Under the pieces are notes generated by a model. It searched no databases and was not told the origin of the DNA. It worked only from the letters and a program-made list of their open reading frames with translations. Shown piece after piece: positions 15,274 to 23,981 of a stretch of DNA of 64,000 bases. Position numbers and translations under genes: made by a program. Source of the stretch: Cellulomonas sp. P24. GTDB lineage: Bacteria; Actinomycetota; Actinomycetes; Actinomycetales; Cellulomonadaceae. Position 1 is the first letter of the stretch. Every line of letters starts with the position of its first letter. The stretch is from the NCBI RefSeq assembly GCF_024704385.1, contig NZ_JAJDFX010000002.1, positions 1,922,001 to 1,986,000 of the forward strand, in the 5' to 3' direction.

Positions 15274-17969
15274 CCGACGTGACGAACCCGCCCGGCCAGC
15301 CGACGCTGCACCGTCGGGTGCGCGTGCACGCCGAGTCCCTCGCCGCGATGCGCGCGGAGCTGGCGGCGCCGGGTCGCCCGGTCGTGCTGCGGGGGCTCGC
15401 GCAGCAGGAGACGACCGACCCGTCGCTGGCCCTGCTCGACACGTGGGCGGTGGTCTGCGACGTCGTCGCGTTCTACTCCGAGCGGATCGCCACCGAGGGC
15501 TACCTGCGGACCGCGACCGAGCGCGGCTCCGTCCGGGAGCTCGCGCGCACGCTCGGCTACGAGCTCCGGCCGGGGGTCGCCGCGCAGGTCGAGCTCGCGT
15601 TCCACGTCGAGACGGCGCCGGGTGCGCCGAGCGTCGTCCAGGTGCCGCACGGCACGCCTGCGCAGTCGGTCCCGGGCCAGGGCGAGCTGCCGCAGACCTT
15701 CGAGACCTCCGACGACCTCGAGGCGCGCGCCGCGTGGAACGCGCTGCCCGCGGTCGCGGCCCGCCGCCAGGGCCTCGGGTACGACGTGTCGGCGGTCTGG
15801 CTCACCGGCGCGCGCACGACCGTCCGGCCGGGCGACACGGTGCTCGTCGTCGGTGCGGAACGGCGCGAGTACGGACGACGACCGGGCGCCGGCTCGTCCG
15901 ACGGCGTGACCGGCACGGCCGGGCTCGCGCGCGACAAGGAGAAGTGGGACGTCCGTACCGTCGCCGCCGTGGTCGCCGAGCCGGACGGCCACCCCGGCTG
16001 GACCCGCCTCGACCTCGACACGCCGATCGGGTTCCGCCGCAGCCTGCCGCTCGTGGCGCGCGAGGACGTCCGGGTGTTCGCGCTCACCGAACGCACCCAG
16101 CTGTTCGGGGCGACCGCGGCCGACCCGGCCCTCCTCGTCTCGACCCGCACCGGTGTCCCGGCCGGGATCGAGAACGTCGGGACCGCGGCCGACCCGGTGT
16201 ACCGGTGGATCGGCTACGCCGCTGTCGATCCGGGTGCACCGGACCGGATCGAGATCGACGGCGACCGCAGCGGGATCCTCACCGACTCGTGGATCGTGCT
16301 CGACCAGCCCGGGCTGACCGAGGCGTACCGGGTCGAGGACGCGCGACCCGACGGTGCGTCGAAGTTCGGGCTCAGCGGGCGCCTCACCCGCGTCCGGGTC
16401 GACGTCGCGGCGAACCTCGACGGCTTCGACCGCCGCCAGGCCATGGTGCACTGCACCTCGGTCGAGCTGCCGGCCGTGCTCGAGCCGCTCCAGGAACCCG
16501 TGTCACCGGGGGCGACCCTGCACGTGCCGGCGTGCGACCCGCTGCTCCCGGTGGGTCGGCTCGTCCTGGTGCACGGCGTCGACCCGTCCGGCGAGCCGGT
16601 CACGGAGGTGACGACGGTCGTCGGCTGCGCCCGTGACGCCACCGACCTCCCCGCGCCGGTCGGGACCGGTCCGGGGACCCCGACCATGACGGTGACCGTC
16701 GACCCACCGCTCACCGGCACGTACCGCCCCGGCAGCATCGTCGTGCACGCCAACGCCGTCGCGGCCACGCACGGCGAGACGGTGCGTCAGGTGCTCGGCA
16801 GCGGCGACGGTCGCACGCCGTTCCGGCGCTTCACGCTGCGCCGCACCCCGTTGACCTCGGTGCGGGCCCGGACCCCGAGCGGCGCGACCCCCGAGCTCGA
16901 GGTCCGCGTCGACGACGTGCGCTGGCACCAGGTGGAGAGCCTCGACGAGGCCGGGCCGCAGGACCGCGTGTACGTCGTGCGGCCCAGCGAGGGCACCCCG
17001 CCGGGGACCGGGGACACCGCGGAGGACGCCGGCCCGGTGACGATCGTCCAGGGCGACGGGGTGCACGGCGCGCGGGCCGCGACCGGTGCGGAGAACGTGG
17101 TCGCGACCTACCGGGTCGGCATCGGGTCGCCCGGGTCGGTCACGGCCGGCCAGGTCAGCCTGCTGGTCCGGCGGCCGCTCGGCATCCGCGACGTCGTCAA
17201 CCCCGGCCCGTCGCACGACTGGGCACCGCCCGAGACGCTCGAGGAGGCCCGTCGGAACGCGCCGCAGCGGGTGCGCACGCTCGACCGGGTGGTGTCGGTC
17301 GCGGACCACGCCGACCTCGCGCGCTGCTACGCGGGCATCGGGCAGGCGCGCGCGGAGACGGTCTGGGACGGCACCACGAGCACCGTCGTGCTGAGCGTCC
17401 TCGGGGTGCAGGGAGCGGCGCCGAGCACCGGGCTGCTCGCCGACCTGCGCCGGACGATCGACGACGCCCGCGACCCCGGTCCGGCCCTCGCGATCCTGCC
17501 CGGCGAGGTGCGACGGTTCGGCGTGCGCGTCGAGATCGCGCACGACCCGGACCACGTGCGGGCCGACGTCGAGGCCGCGGTTCGGGCCGCGCTCGAGGCG
17601 CACCTGGGCGTCGCGGTCCGGGACTTCGCGGCGCCGGTCACCGCGGCGGAGGTGCTCGTGCTGGTGCACGACGTCCCCGGGGTGGTCGCGTGCACGATGC
17701 CGCGTCTCGTGGCCGCGGCGGGAGGCTCCGGGTCCGCGACGGGAACCTCTGGAGGGCCCGCGACGGACCTGCTGGTCGCGCTCGGCGCGCGGTGGGAGTC
17801 CCCGGCGGGCGCGACGCCCGGGCTGCGGCCGGCGCAGGTGCTCGCCCTCACGCCGGGTGACGTGCAGCTCGGCGTGCCCGACGTCGGCCCGGGTCCGGCC
17901 ACCCGGACGGCCACCCGTGCGGCCCGTCGCGCCGTCGACCTCGGCCTGCGCATGGGAGGGGCGCCGTGA
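15270..17969 (+). CDS. eCIS large baseplate assembly protein (Cis11/12-like)
   Basis: Second large baseplate wedge protein, 899 residues. The N-terminal LLDTWAVVCDVVAFYSERIATEGYLRTATERGS is the signature of 'putative baseplate assembly protein' found in actinobacterial eCIS, parallel to the LAYWQDAIGVEAYL segment of the preceding gene. A long beta-rich middle follows, and the C-terminal part (FGVRVEIAHDPDHVRADVEAAVRAALEAHLG, then VLVLVHDVPGVVACTMPRL; runs split) resembles the J/gp6 C-terminus. The GTG at 15270 overlaps the previous stop. The two adjacent paralogue-like proteins may form a hetero-wedge. Confidence 0.85.
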   Translation: MTDVTNPPGQPTLHRRVRVHAESLAAMRAELAAPGRPVVLRGLAQQETTDPSLALLDTWAVVCDVVAFYSERIATEGYLRTATERGSVRELARTLGYELRPGVAAQVELAFHVETAPGAPSVVQVPHGTPAQSVPGQGELPQTFETSDDLEARAAWNALPAVAARRQGLGYDVSAVWLTGARTTVRPGDTVLVVGAERREYGRRPGAGSSDGVTGTAGLARDKEKWDVRTVAAVVAEPDGHPGWTRLDLDTPIGFRRSLPLVAREDVRVFALTERTQLFGATAADPALLVSTRTGVPAGIENVGTAADPVYRWIGYAAVDPGAPDRIEIDGDRSGILTDSWIVLDQPGLTEAYRVEDARPDGASKFGLSGRLTRVRVDVAANLDGFDRRQAMVHCTSVELPAVLEPLQEPVSPGATLHVPACDPLLPVGRLVLVHGVDPSGEPVTEVTTVVGCARDATDLPAPVGTGPGTPTMTVTVDPPLTGTYRPGSIVVHANAVAATHGETVRQVLGSGDGRTPFRRFTLRRTPLTSVRARTPSGATPELEVRVDDVRWHQVESLDEAGPQDRVYVVRPSEGTPPGTGDTAEDAGPVTIVQGDGVHGARAATGAENVVATYRVGIGSPGSVTAGQVSLLVRRPLGIRDVVNPGPSHDWAPPETLEEARRNAPQRVRTLDRVVSVADHADLARCYAGIGQARAETVWDGTTSTVVLSVLGVQGAAPSTGLLADLRRTIDDARDPGPALAILPGEVRRFGVRVEIAHDPDHVRADVEAAVRAALEAHLGVAVRDFAAPVTAAEVLVLVHDVPGVVACTMPRLVAAAGGSGSATGTSGGPATDLLVALGARWESPAGATPGLRPAQVLALTPGDVQLGVPDVGPGPATRTATRAARRAVDLGLRMGGAP

Positions 17970-20209
17970 CCACCGCCGACGACCTGTTCGCGCTGCTGCC
18001 CGTCCACGTCCGTGCGCGTGACGACGAGACCGGCGGGACGCTGCGTGCCCTCCTCGACGTCGTCGCAGGCGAGCTCGGGGTGCTCGAGGAGGATCTCGAC
18101 GCCCTGTACCGGAGCTGGTTCGTGGAGACGGCCGACGACTGGGCCCTGCCGTACCTCGGGGACCTGCTCGGCATCGACGACCTCCCCGCCGGGCCCGGGC
18201 GACGCGCGGTCGTCGCGCACACCGTCGACTACCGGCGCCGCAAGGGCACGCCTGCGGTGATCGAGCAGGTCGCCCGTGACGTCACGGGCTGGCCGACGCG
18301 GGCGGTCGAGCTCGTCCGGCTGCTCGCGGCGAGCGCGCACGTCAACCACGTGCGCCTCGACCGACCCGCCGTCGCGGACGTGCGGCACGCCGCCGACCTC
18401 GGCTCGCCGCGGATCGCCCGCGAGAGCCTGGATCCCGCGATGCACACCGTGGAGGTGCGTCGGATCGCCCGCGGTCGCGGTCGCTACGGGATCGGGAACG
18501 TCGGGGTGTTCCTCTTCCCGCAGCAGGTGTACGCGGTCGACCGTGCCCCGGCGCGCGCCGTCGGCGGCGGCTGGTCGGTGCACCCGCTCGGTGCGGACAC
18601 CCCGCTCGTCGCGGTGCCGACGGTCGAGACGACCATCGAGCACCTGGCCGTCGAGGCCGACCTCCCCGTCCCGCTCCGACCCCGCCGCCTGCTCGACCTG
18701 CTCCGGCTGGCCCGGGCGGGCGACCTGGACGCGGGTGCGCTCCCCGTCGCGGTGACCCTCGAGGCACCGGGACTGACCGGCCCGACGCTGCTCGGCCCCG
18801 AGCGGGTGCGCGTGTGCGGGCTCGAGGACCTCGCACGCGGCCCCGACGTCGTCGCACCGGACCACACCGTCACACCCGGGCCGGTGCTGGACGGCTGGCA
18901 GGTGATGGTCGACGCGGTCACGGGACGCCTCACCGCGTTCCGCGACGGCGTGCGGGTGCCCTCCGACCCGGACCCGGCGACGAGCACCGTGACCGTGCAC
19001 ACGCGCCACGCGTACGGCGGGCTCGCGGACGTCGGCGCCGGCACGTACGACCGCACCGACGTGCACGACGCCGTCCTCGCGGCCGACCCGTACGTCCGTG
19101 CCACCGCCGCCGAGGTCGTCGCGCAGCACGTCGCGCGGCTGGACTCCCCGGTGCCGGGGTCGGGCGACCCGGCCGGGCCCTCGCTGCCCGACGTGCTCGA
19201 CCTCGTCGCCCACGAGTGGGCCGGCACCGCGGCCCCCGGCGGGTCCGTCCCGACGACGGGCTCGACGACGGTCGTCTCGATCGCCGACTCGGGCTCGTGG
19301 ACGGGCGACCTCACGATCGACCTGCCACCGGCGACGCGGCTGGTCCTGGTGGCGGCGCACTGGTCGCCCCGGGTCCGGGCGAACGGTGAGGTGCTCCCGG
19401 CCGTGCCCGGCCAGTACGCGCCCGAGGGCCTGCGCCCGCACGTCCACGGCACCATGACCGTGACCGGTGGTGCGGGCAGCGCGCTCGTCGTCGACGGGCT
19501 GCTGCTCGAGGGCGACCTGGTGGTGACCGCAGGCGACCTGGGGTCCCTGGCGGTCAGCCAGTCGACCGTGACCGGGACCGTGCGCGTCACGGCCGGGTCG
19601 GTGCACCGCAACAACGACCTCCAGGTGCGGCTCGTCCGCGCGGCCGTCGGGGGGGTGCAGCTCGCGGCGACGGTCCCCGACGTCCGGGTCGAGGACAGCG
19701 TGGTCAGCGCGGAGGTCGGCGCGGGAGGCAGCGGTGGCGGGGGCAGAGGAGTCGGCGCAGGCACGTCGCTCGGGACCGGGCTCCGCGCCCCCGGTGCGCA
19801 CCTGACCGCCGTGGGCAGCACGGTGCGCGGCGACCTCGAGGCCCGGACGCTCACCGCGAGCGACTGCGTGCTCGACGGCACCGTGACGATCGAGAACCGC
19901 CAGACGGGGTGCGCGCGGTACAGCTACGTCGGCGCGGGTTCGCACGTGCCGCGCCGGTTCCGCTGCGTCCCGCCCGACGACGCGACGGCAGCGCCAGGAC
20001 CGGTGTACGCGTCCGACCATCTCGGGTCGCCGTCGTTCCTCGCGCTCGCCGGGAGCTGCCCGGCCGAGATCCGCACGGGCGGCGAGGGCGGCACCGAGAT
20101 GGGCGTCCACGCGCACCTGCGACGACCGGGACGCGTCGACGCGGCGGCGCGGCTGCTCGCCGGCTACGTGCCGGTCGGGCTCGAGATCGGGATGGTCCGC
20201 GATGGGTGA
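17966..20209 (+). CDS. eCIS tail protein: P2-I-like domain plus beta-helix
   Basis: A 747-residue baseplate-peripheral protein. The N-terminal third carries phage tail-protein-I features (EEDLDALYRSWFVETADDWALPYLGDLLG, then TVDYRRRKGTPAVIEQVARDVTGWP). The C-terminal half consists of short repeating strands (VDGLLLEGDLVVTAGDLGSLAVSQSTVTGTVRV) typical of a right-handed beta-helix, a common fibre or adhesin fold. It thus links baseplate and surface, as expected for an Afp12/Cis12-position protein. The start overlaps the previous stop as GTGA. Exact equivalence to gp7 or Cis12 cannot be decided without structure comparison. Confidence 0.78.
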   Translation: MTTADDLFALLPVHVRARDDETGGTLRALLDVVAGELGVLEEDLDALYRSWFVETADDWALPYLGDLLGIDDLPAGPGRRAVVAHTVDYRRRKGTPAVIEQVARDVTGWPTRAVELVRLLAASAHVNHVRLDRPAVADVRHAADLGSPRIARESLDPAMHTVEVRRIARGRGRYGIGNVGVFLFPQQVYAVDRAPARAVGGGWSVHPLGADTPLVAVPTVETTIEHLAVEADLPVPLRPRRLLDLLRLARAGDLDAGALPVAVTLEAPGLTGPTLLGPERVRVCGLEDLARGPDVVAPDHTVTPGPVLDGWQVMVDAVTGRLTAFRDGVRVPSDPDPATSTVTVHTRHAYGGLADVGAGTYDRTDVHDAVLAADPYVRATAAEVVAQHVARLDSPVPGSGDPAGPSLPDVLDLVAHEWAGTAAPGGSVPTTGSTTVVSIADSGSWTGDLTIDLPPATRLVLVAAHWSPRVRANGEVLPAVPGQYAPEGLRPHVHGTMTVTGGAGSALVVDGLLLEGDLVVTAGDLGSLAVSQSTVTGTVRVTAGSVHRNNDLQVRLVRAAVGGVQLAATVPDVRVEDSVVSAEVGAGGSGGGGRGVGAGTSLGTGLRAPGAHLTAVGSTVRGDLEARTLTASDCVLDGTVTIENRQTGCARYSYVGAGSHVPRRFRCVPPDDATAAPGPVYASDHLGSPSFLALAGSCPAEIRTGGEGGTEMGVHAHLRRPGRVDAAARLLAGYVPVGLEIGMVRDG

Positions 20210-20226
20210 GGAAGTGGGGCACGGCC

Positions 20227-23157
20227 ATGCACGGTGACTTCTCGCGATGGACCTTCGCCGCGGCGCACGACTACCGGAGCGTGCTCCTGCAGCAGGGGCG
20301 CGTCCTGCTGGACGCCGACTGGAACGAGCAGACGCGACTGACCGCCCACCACGACGAGGTCCGCACGCTCGACGTCGTCGGGCGCAGCGGTGGGCCGCTG
20401 CCCGAGGACGGCGGCGCCGGCCCGTTCGCGATCCTCGCGTCCGACGGCTCGGTGCCGACCGGGACGGCCTGGGCGGACCTCGTCGTGACCCCGGGGCGGT
20501 ACTACGTGGACGGCGTGGTCGCCGAGTCGTGGCCGCGGTCGTCTGGCGGAACCCCGGCGGGCTGGGCCGTGACCGACCAGCCGTTCCTCGCGACGATCGG
20601 CTCCGGCGTGACGGCCGACCCCGGCCTGCCCGAGCCGCCGACCTCGCCGGACGGCACCCGCTACGCGCTCTACCTGGAGGTGAGCGAACGCCAGGTGACC
20701 GCCGACGAGGCGCCCGAGCTGCGCGAGTCGGCGCTCGGCGGGCCGGACACGACGACGCGCGCGCAGACGGTGTGGCAGGTCCGCTGGCAGCGGATCGACG
20801 ACGCGGAGCAGTGCACCGACCTGCACGCCACCGACTGGCTCGCCCGCACGCCGCGCACCATGGTCGCGGCCCTGCGCGACGCGGAGGCGGACGCGGACCC
20901 GTGCCGGATCACCACCACGGGCGGCTACCGGCGCCTCGAGAACCAGCTCTACCGCGTGCAGGTGCACGAGGCCGGCGACGACGCGACCCCGACGACGTTC
21001 CTGTGGTCGCGCGAGAACGGCAGCGTCGTCGCCGGTCTGGTGGCCCTCACGACGTCGGCCCTGCCCGGTGTCGACGCGGTGCTGCAGCAGGACCGGGTGG
21101 GGCGCGACGACGAGCTGTCGATCCGGCAAGGTGACCTGGTCGAGGTGACCAGCACCGACCGGGCGCAGCGTCGACTGCCCGGGTACCTCGCCCGTGCGGG
21201 GGTGCCGGACGGTCTCGACCTGCCGGTGGCCTGGCTGGCCGGCCACCCGACGTCCCTCGCGGCCCTCGGCAGGGCACCGATCGTCCGCCGCTGGGAGGGC
21301 GGGCCGGTCCGCGCGTCGGCCACCGCCGTCGACCTCGAGGACGGCCTCACGGTCCGGTTCCCCGCCGGTGGTCAGGCGGCGACCGGGGACTACTGGCTGG
21401 TCCCGGCGCGCGCGGTGCGGCTCGCGTACGGGGTCAGCGAGCTGCGCGGGACGATCGACTGGCCGGTGGACGGCTCGACGCCACGGGCGATGCCGCCGGC
21501 CGGACCACCGCGCCACGTGGCACCGCTCGCGATCCTGCACCGGACCGGCGGGCTCTGGACCCGCGAGTCGGACTGCCGTCTGCTGTTCCCGCCGCTCACC
21601 GGGCTGGTCGGCCTCGACCTGGTCGGCGGCGACGGGCAGGAGGACCTCCCGGGCGAGTGGCTCGACGAGGCGGTGCGCGTCGTCGTGCGCAACGGCGGCA
21701 CGCCGGTCAGCGGGGTGCCGGTGCGGTTCACGGTGCCCTCCGGCGGCCTGCTCGCGGACGCAGTCGGTGCAGCGACCCCGCCGGTCGGCGCGGCGGGTCC
21801 GCTCACCCTCACCACCGGCGCCGACGGCGTCGCGGCCGCCCGGTGGCGGCTCGACCCGGGCGGCCCGACGACGCAGACGCTGCACGTGCGGCGGCTCGAC
21901 GACCACGCCGCCGGGGTCGACGTCGAGGTGGTCGCGACCGCGCGGCTGTCGGTCGCGACCGAGGTGGCCTGGTCGCACGCGGACTGCCCCGGACTCAAGC
22001 ACGTGACGACGGTCGCCGGGGCCCTCGACCGGCTGGTCGAGCGTCCGGAGCTCCGGCTCGTCGGTGGCGACGGGCAGCACCTGGTCGTCGGCCGACACGT
22101 GCTCCCGCAGCCTGTCCGGCTCCTGGTGGACAACGCGTGCGGGCCGATGGCGGGGGTCCCGGTCAACGCCCGCGCGACGTCGGGTGCACTCGTCGCACCG
22201 GCGACGGCGGGCGACGCCGCACCGACGGACCTCACCGGCACCGGCTCCGACGTCGCCGACTCGACCACCACCCCGGACGGTGGCGCACTGTTCTGGTGGC
22301 AGCCGGACGTGTCGACCGGCAGCGACACCCTCGAGCTCCGCCTCCCCGGCGACGACCCGCACGCGCCGATCGTCGTGACCGCCCAGGCCGCACCGGGTCG
22401 TCGCACCCCGGGGGTGCACCTCGAGAAGGTCGAGTTCGGCACCGGGGCGGAGTTCGTGAACGGCTCGACCGTCGACCCGGAGACCCTGGCGAGCGGGATC
22501 GTCGTGACGCTCGACGGTGCCCTGGCACCGGATGCCGTGACGGGCACGCCGGCGATCCGGGTCGAGCTCGAGCTGCCGTGGCCCCTCGGCGACGACGGCG
22601 CGATGTGGAGCGAACGTCCGATCGGCACGCGCACCGTCACCCTTGACGGGGCCGCCGAGGCGAGCGGCACGCGGGTGCGCTGGACGCCGTCCACCGCGTC
22701 GTCCGCCTGGTTCCGTGACCAGCTGTGGGCGGTCCTCGACGCCAACGGGTGGAAGACCCCGCTGCTCGGCAGGTTCCTGCTGGACGGCTGGGCGCTGCCG
22801 ACGATCGAGCCGAAGGGCTTCGACGTGAACACGCACGCCGACGCCGTCCTCCGTGGCGGGCGCACCGTGCTGCGGCTCCCGACGGACGACGACGTCACCG
22901 GGGGGACGTTCGTGCAGTGGTTCCGGCTGCAGCAGAGGGTCGTGCTGCGACCCGGTCGCGTCCTGGTCCCGGACCTCACGGGGATGACCCTGGCGCAGGC
23001 GCGGCGCGCACTGAAGGCGGCCGGGATCGTCGTGCAGGACACCCGCGTCGAGGCCGTCGCCGGACTCGCGAAGGGCCGCATCGCGGCGGCCGAACCGCCT
23101 GCGGGCACCGAGGTGGACACCGGCTCCGGCGTGCTCCTCACTGTCGCCCGAGGCTGA
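20227..23157 (+). CDS. DUF6519 fibre-like eCIS protein with C-terminal PASTA domain
   Basis: A 976-residue last protein of arm A. It opens with MHGDFSRWTF and QQGRVLLDADWNEQTRL, the DUF6519 pattern seen in eCIS and phage-like loci. Two Ig-like beta segments follow (VSGVPVRFTVPSGGLLADA; MAGVPVNARATSGALVAP), each introduced by an LVGGDGQ motif. The C-terminus is a PASTA domain (about 910-976: VLVPDLTGMTLAQARRALKAAG ... GTEVDTGSGVLLTVARG), normally a cell-wall/muropeptide-binding module. This suggests a receptor-binding fibre. ATG 20227 gives the canonical N-terminus; GTG 20206, overlapping the previous stop, would add seven residues. Confidence 0.82.
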   Translation: MHGDFSRWTFAAAHDYRSVLLQQGRVLLDADWNEQTRLTAHHDEVRTLDVVGRSGGPLPEDGGAGPFAILASDGSVPTGTAWADLVVTPGRYYVDGVVAESWPRSSGGTPAGWAVTDQPFLATIGSGVTADPGLPEPPTSPDGTRYALYLEVSERQVTADEAPELRESALGGPDTTTRAQTVWQVRWQRIDDAEQCTDLHATDWLARTPRTMVAALRDAEADADPCRITTTGGYRRLENQLYRVQVHEAGDDATPTTFLWSRENGSVVAGLVALTTSALPGVDAVLQQDRVGRDDELSIRQGDLVEVTSTDRAQRRLPGYLARAGVPDGLDLPVAWLAGHPTSLAALGRAPIVRRWEGGPVRASATAVDLEDGLTVRFPAGGQAATGDYWLVPARAVRLAYGVSELRGTIDWPVDGSTPRAMPPAGPPRHVAPLAILHRTGGLWTRESDCRLLFPPLTGLVGLDLVGGDGQEDLPGEWLDEAVRVVVRNGGTPVSGVPVRFTVPSGGLLADAVGAATPPVGAAGPLTLTTGADGVAAARWRLDPGGPTTQTLHVRRLDDHAAGVDVEVVATARLSVATEVAWSHADCPGLKHVTTVAGALDRLVERPELRLVGGDGQHLVVGRHVLPQPVRLLVDNACGPMAGVPVNARATSGALVAPATAGDAAPTDLTGTGSDVADSTTTPDGGALFWWQPDVSTGSDTLELRLPGDDPHAPIVVTAQAAPGRRTPGVHLEKVEFGTGAEFVNGSTVDPETLASGIVVTLDGALAPDAVTGTPAIRVELELPWPLGDDGAMWSERPIGTRTVTLDGAAEASGTRVRWTPSTASSAWFRDQLWAVLDANGWKTPLLGRFLLDGWALPTIEPKGFDVNTHADAVLRGGRTVLRLPTDDDVTGGTFVQWFRLQQRVVLRPGRVLVPDLTGMTLAQARRALKAAGIVVQDTRVEAVAGLAKGRIAAAEPPAGTEVDTGSGVLLTVARG

Positions 23158-23178
23158 CCCCGACCCCACCCCCTCCCC

Positions 23179-23265
23179 CGTTGTCGAGTGGAGCGAAATG
23201 CGAGTGACACGCGGGCGTGTCGCCGCATTTCGCTCCACTCGACAACGGAGTTCGCTCCACTCGAC
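23179..23265. repeat. Long palindromic repeat, copy 3, with an extra half-arm
   Basis: Perfect 24-base arms (23179-23202 and 23224-23247) enclose the core GACACG-CGGG-CGTGTC. A further 15-base copy of part of the right arm follows at 23251-23265 (TTCGCTCCACTCGAC). It lies 22 bases after the end of the arm A operon and could act as its terminator. Confidence 0.88.
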
Positions 23266-23374
23266 AGCAGGGTTCGGTCTGCTCGACGACGTGGGGGTGG
23301 GCGGAGGAGATGCGAAACGCGGTGAGTCGCGGCACAGTCGGTGGATCACGACGGTGAAGCGAAGCGAGGTCGCC

Positions 23375-23956
23375 ATGACACCGGCCCTGATGCTCCCCGC
23401 GGACCTGATCGGCACCGTGCCCGAGGTCCGCGACCGGATGCTGCCGCGCGTCGAGGCCTTCCTCACCGGCGAGCCCTGGACGGCGGGAGCACCGCCGCTC
23501 GTCGACGCGCGCGAGGTGCCCGGTCTGGTCGCCCTGGCGCCCCCTCCGCCTCCGCTCGACGAGCAGCCGCACGTGCTCCCCTACCTGCCGCTCGCCCTGC
23601 TCACCCAGGCGGTGGTCGCCGCGCAGGTCGAGCGCACGCGTGAGGACGACGCCGTCGCCACGTGCCTCGAGACGCCGTGCGGTCTCCTCGGTCTGCTGTC
23701 GCCCCAGAACGAGGTGCTCGTCTACCCACCGGAGCGGCACCGGCCGATCCTCTCCGCCGCGCTGCGGTTCTGGGACACGCTGGACAGCGCCGGCGCCCGC
23801 TACAGCATCGGGGGGCCGACCGGCGCCTACCTGTGGGACCTCACCACCAACCTCACGCACGTCCTCGGACGGCTGGGCGTCCCCGAGCGGGTGCTGCGCG
23901 AGCCGCTGCCCCCTGAGGGCCTGTGGGCGATCGTGCCGCAACGCCTCATGTGGTGA
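23375..23956 (+). CDS. Unknown protein at the end of eCIS arm A
   Basis: I do not recognise this 193-residue protein. It starts MTPALMLPADLIGTVPEVRDR and contains a proline run (APPPPPP), the segment ETPCGLLGLLSPQNEVLVYP and an aromatic, charged C-terminus ending RLMW. No signal peptide or membrane helix is visible. ATG 23375 was chosen because of the GCGAGGT sequence before it; the frame is open back to 23198 but that part runs through the palindrome. It is 217 bases downstream of the DUF6519 gene on the same strand and separated by the hairpin, so membership of the eCIS operon is doubtful. Confidence 0.6.
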   Translation: MTPALMLPADLIGTVPEVRDRMLPRVEAFLTGEPWTAGAPPLVDAREVPGLVALAPPPPPLDEQPHVLPYLPLALLTQAVVAAQVERTREDDAVATCLETPCGLLGLLSPQNEVLVYPPERHRPILSAALRFWDTLDSAGARYSIGGPTGAYLWDLTTNLTHVLGRLGVPERVLREPLPPEGLWAIVPQRLMW

Positions 23957-23981
23957 CCGGTCTCTGCTGACCGAGTGCGCC

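Noticed and set aside
17327-20116. 929-codon open frame on the minus strand
   Set aside because: Antisense to the tail-I/beta-helix gene; no family features.
9139-23157. Myophage tail or type VI secretion system instead of an eCIS
   Set aside because: There is no capsid, terminase, portal or T6SS membrane complex; the AAA+ ATPase, DUF4255 cap and DUF4157 protein are eCIS markers.
20164-23466. 1100-codon open frame on the minus strand
   Set aside because: Antisense to the DUF6519 gene, low-complexity Arg/Gly/Val product, no start signals.
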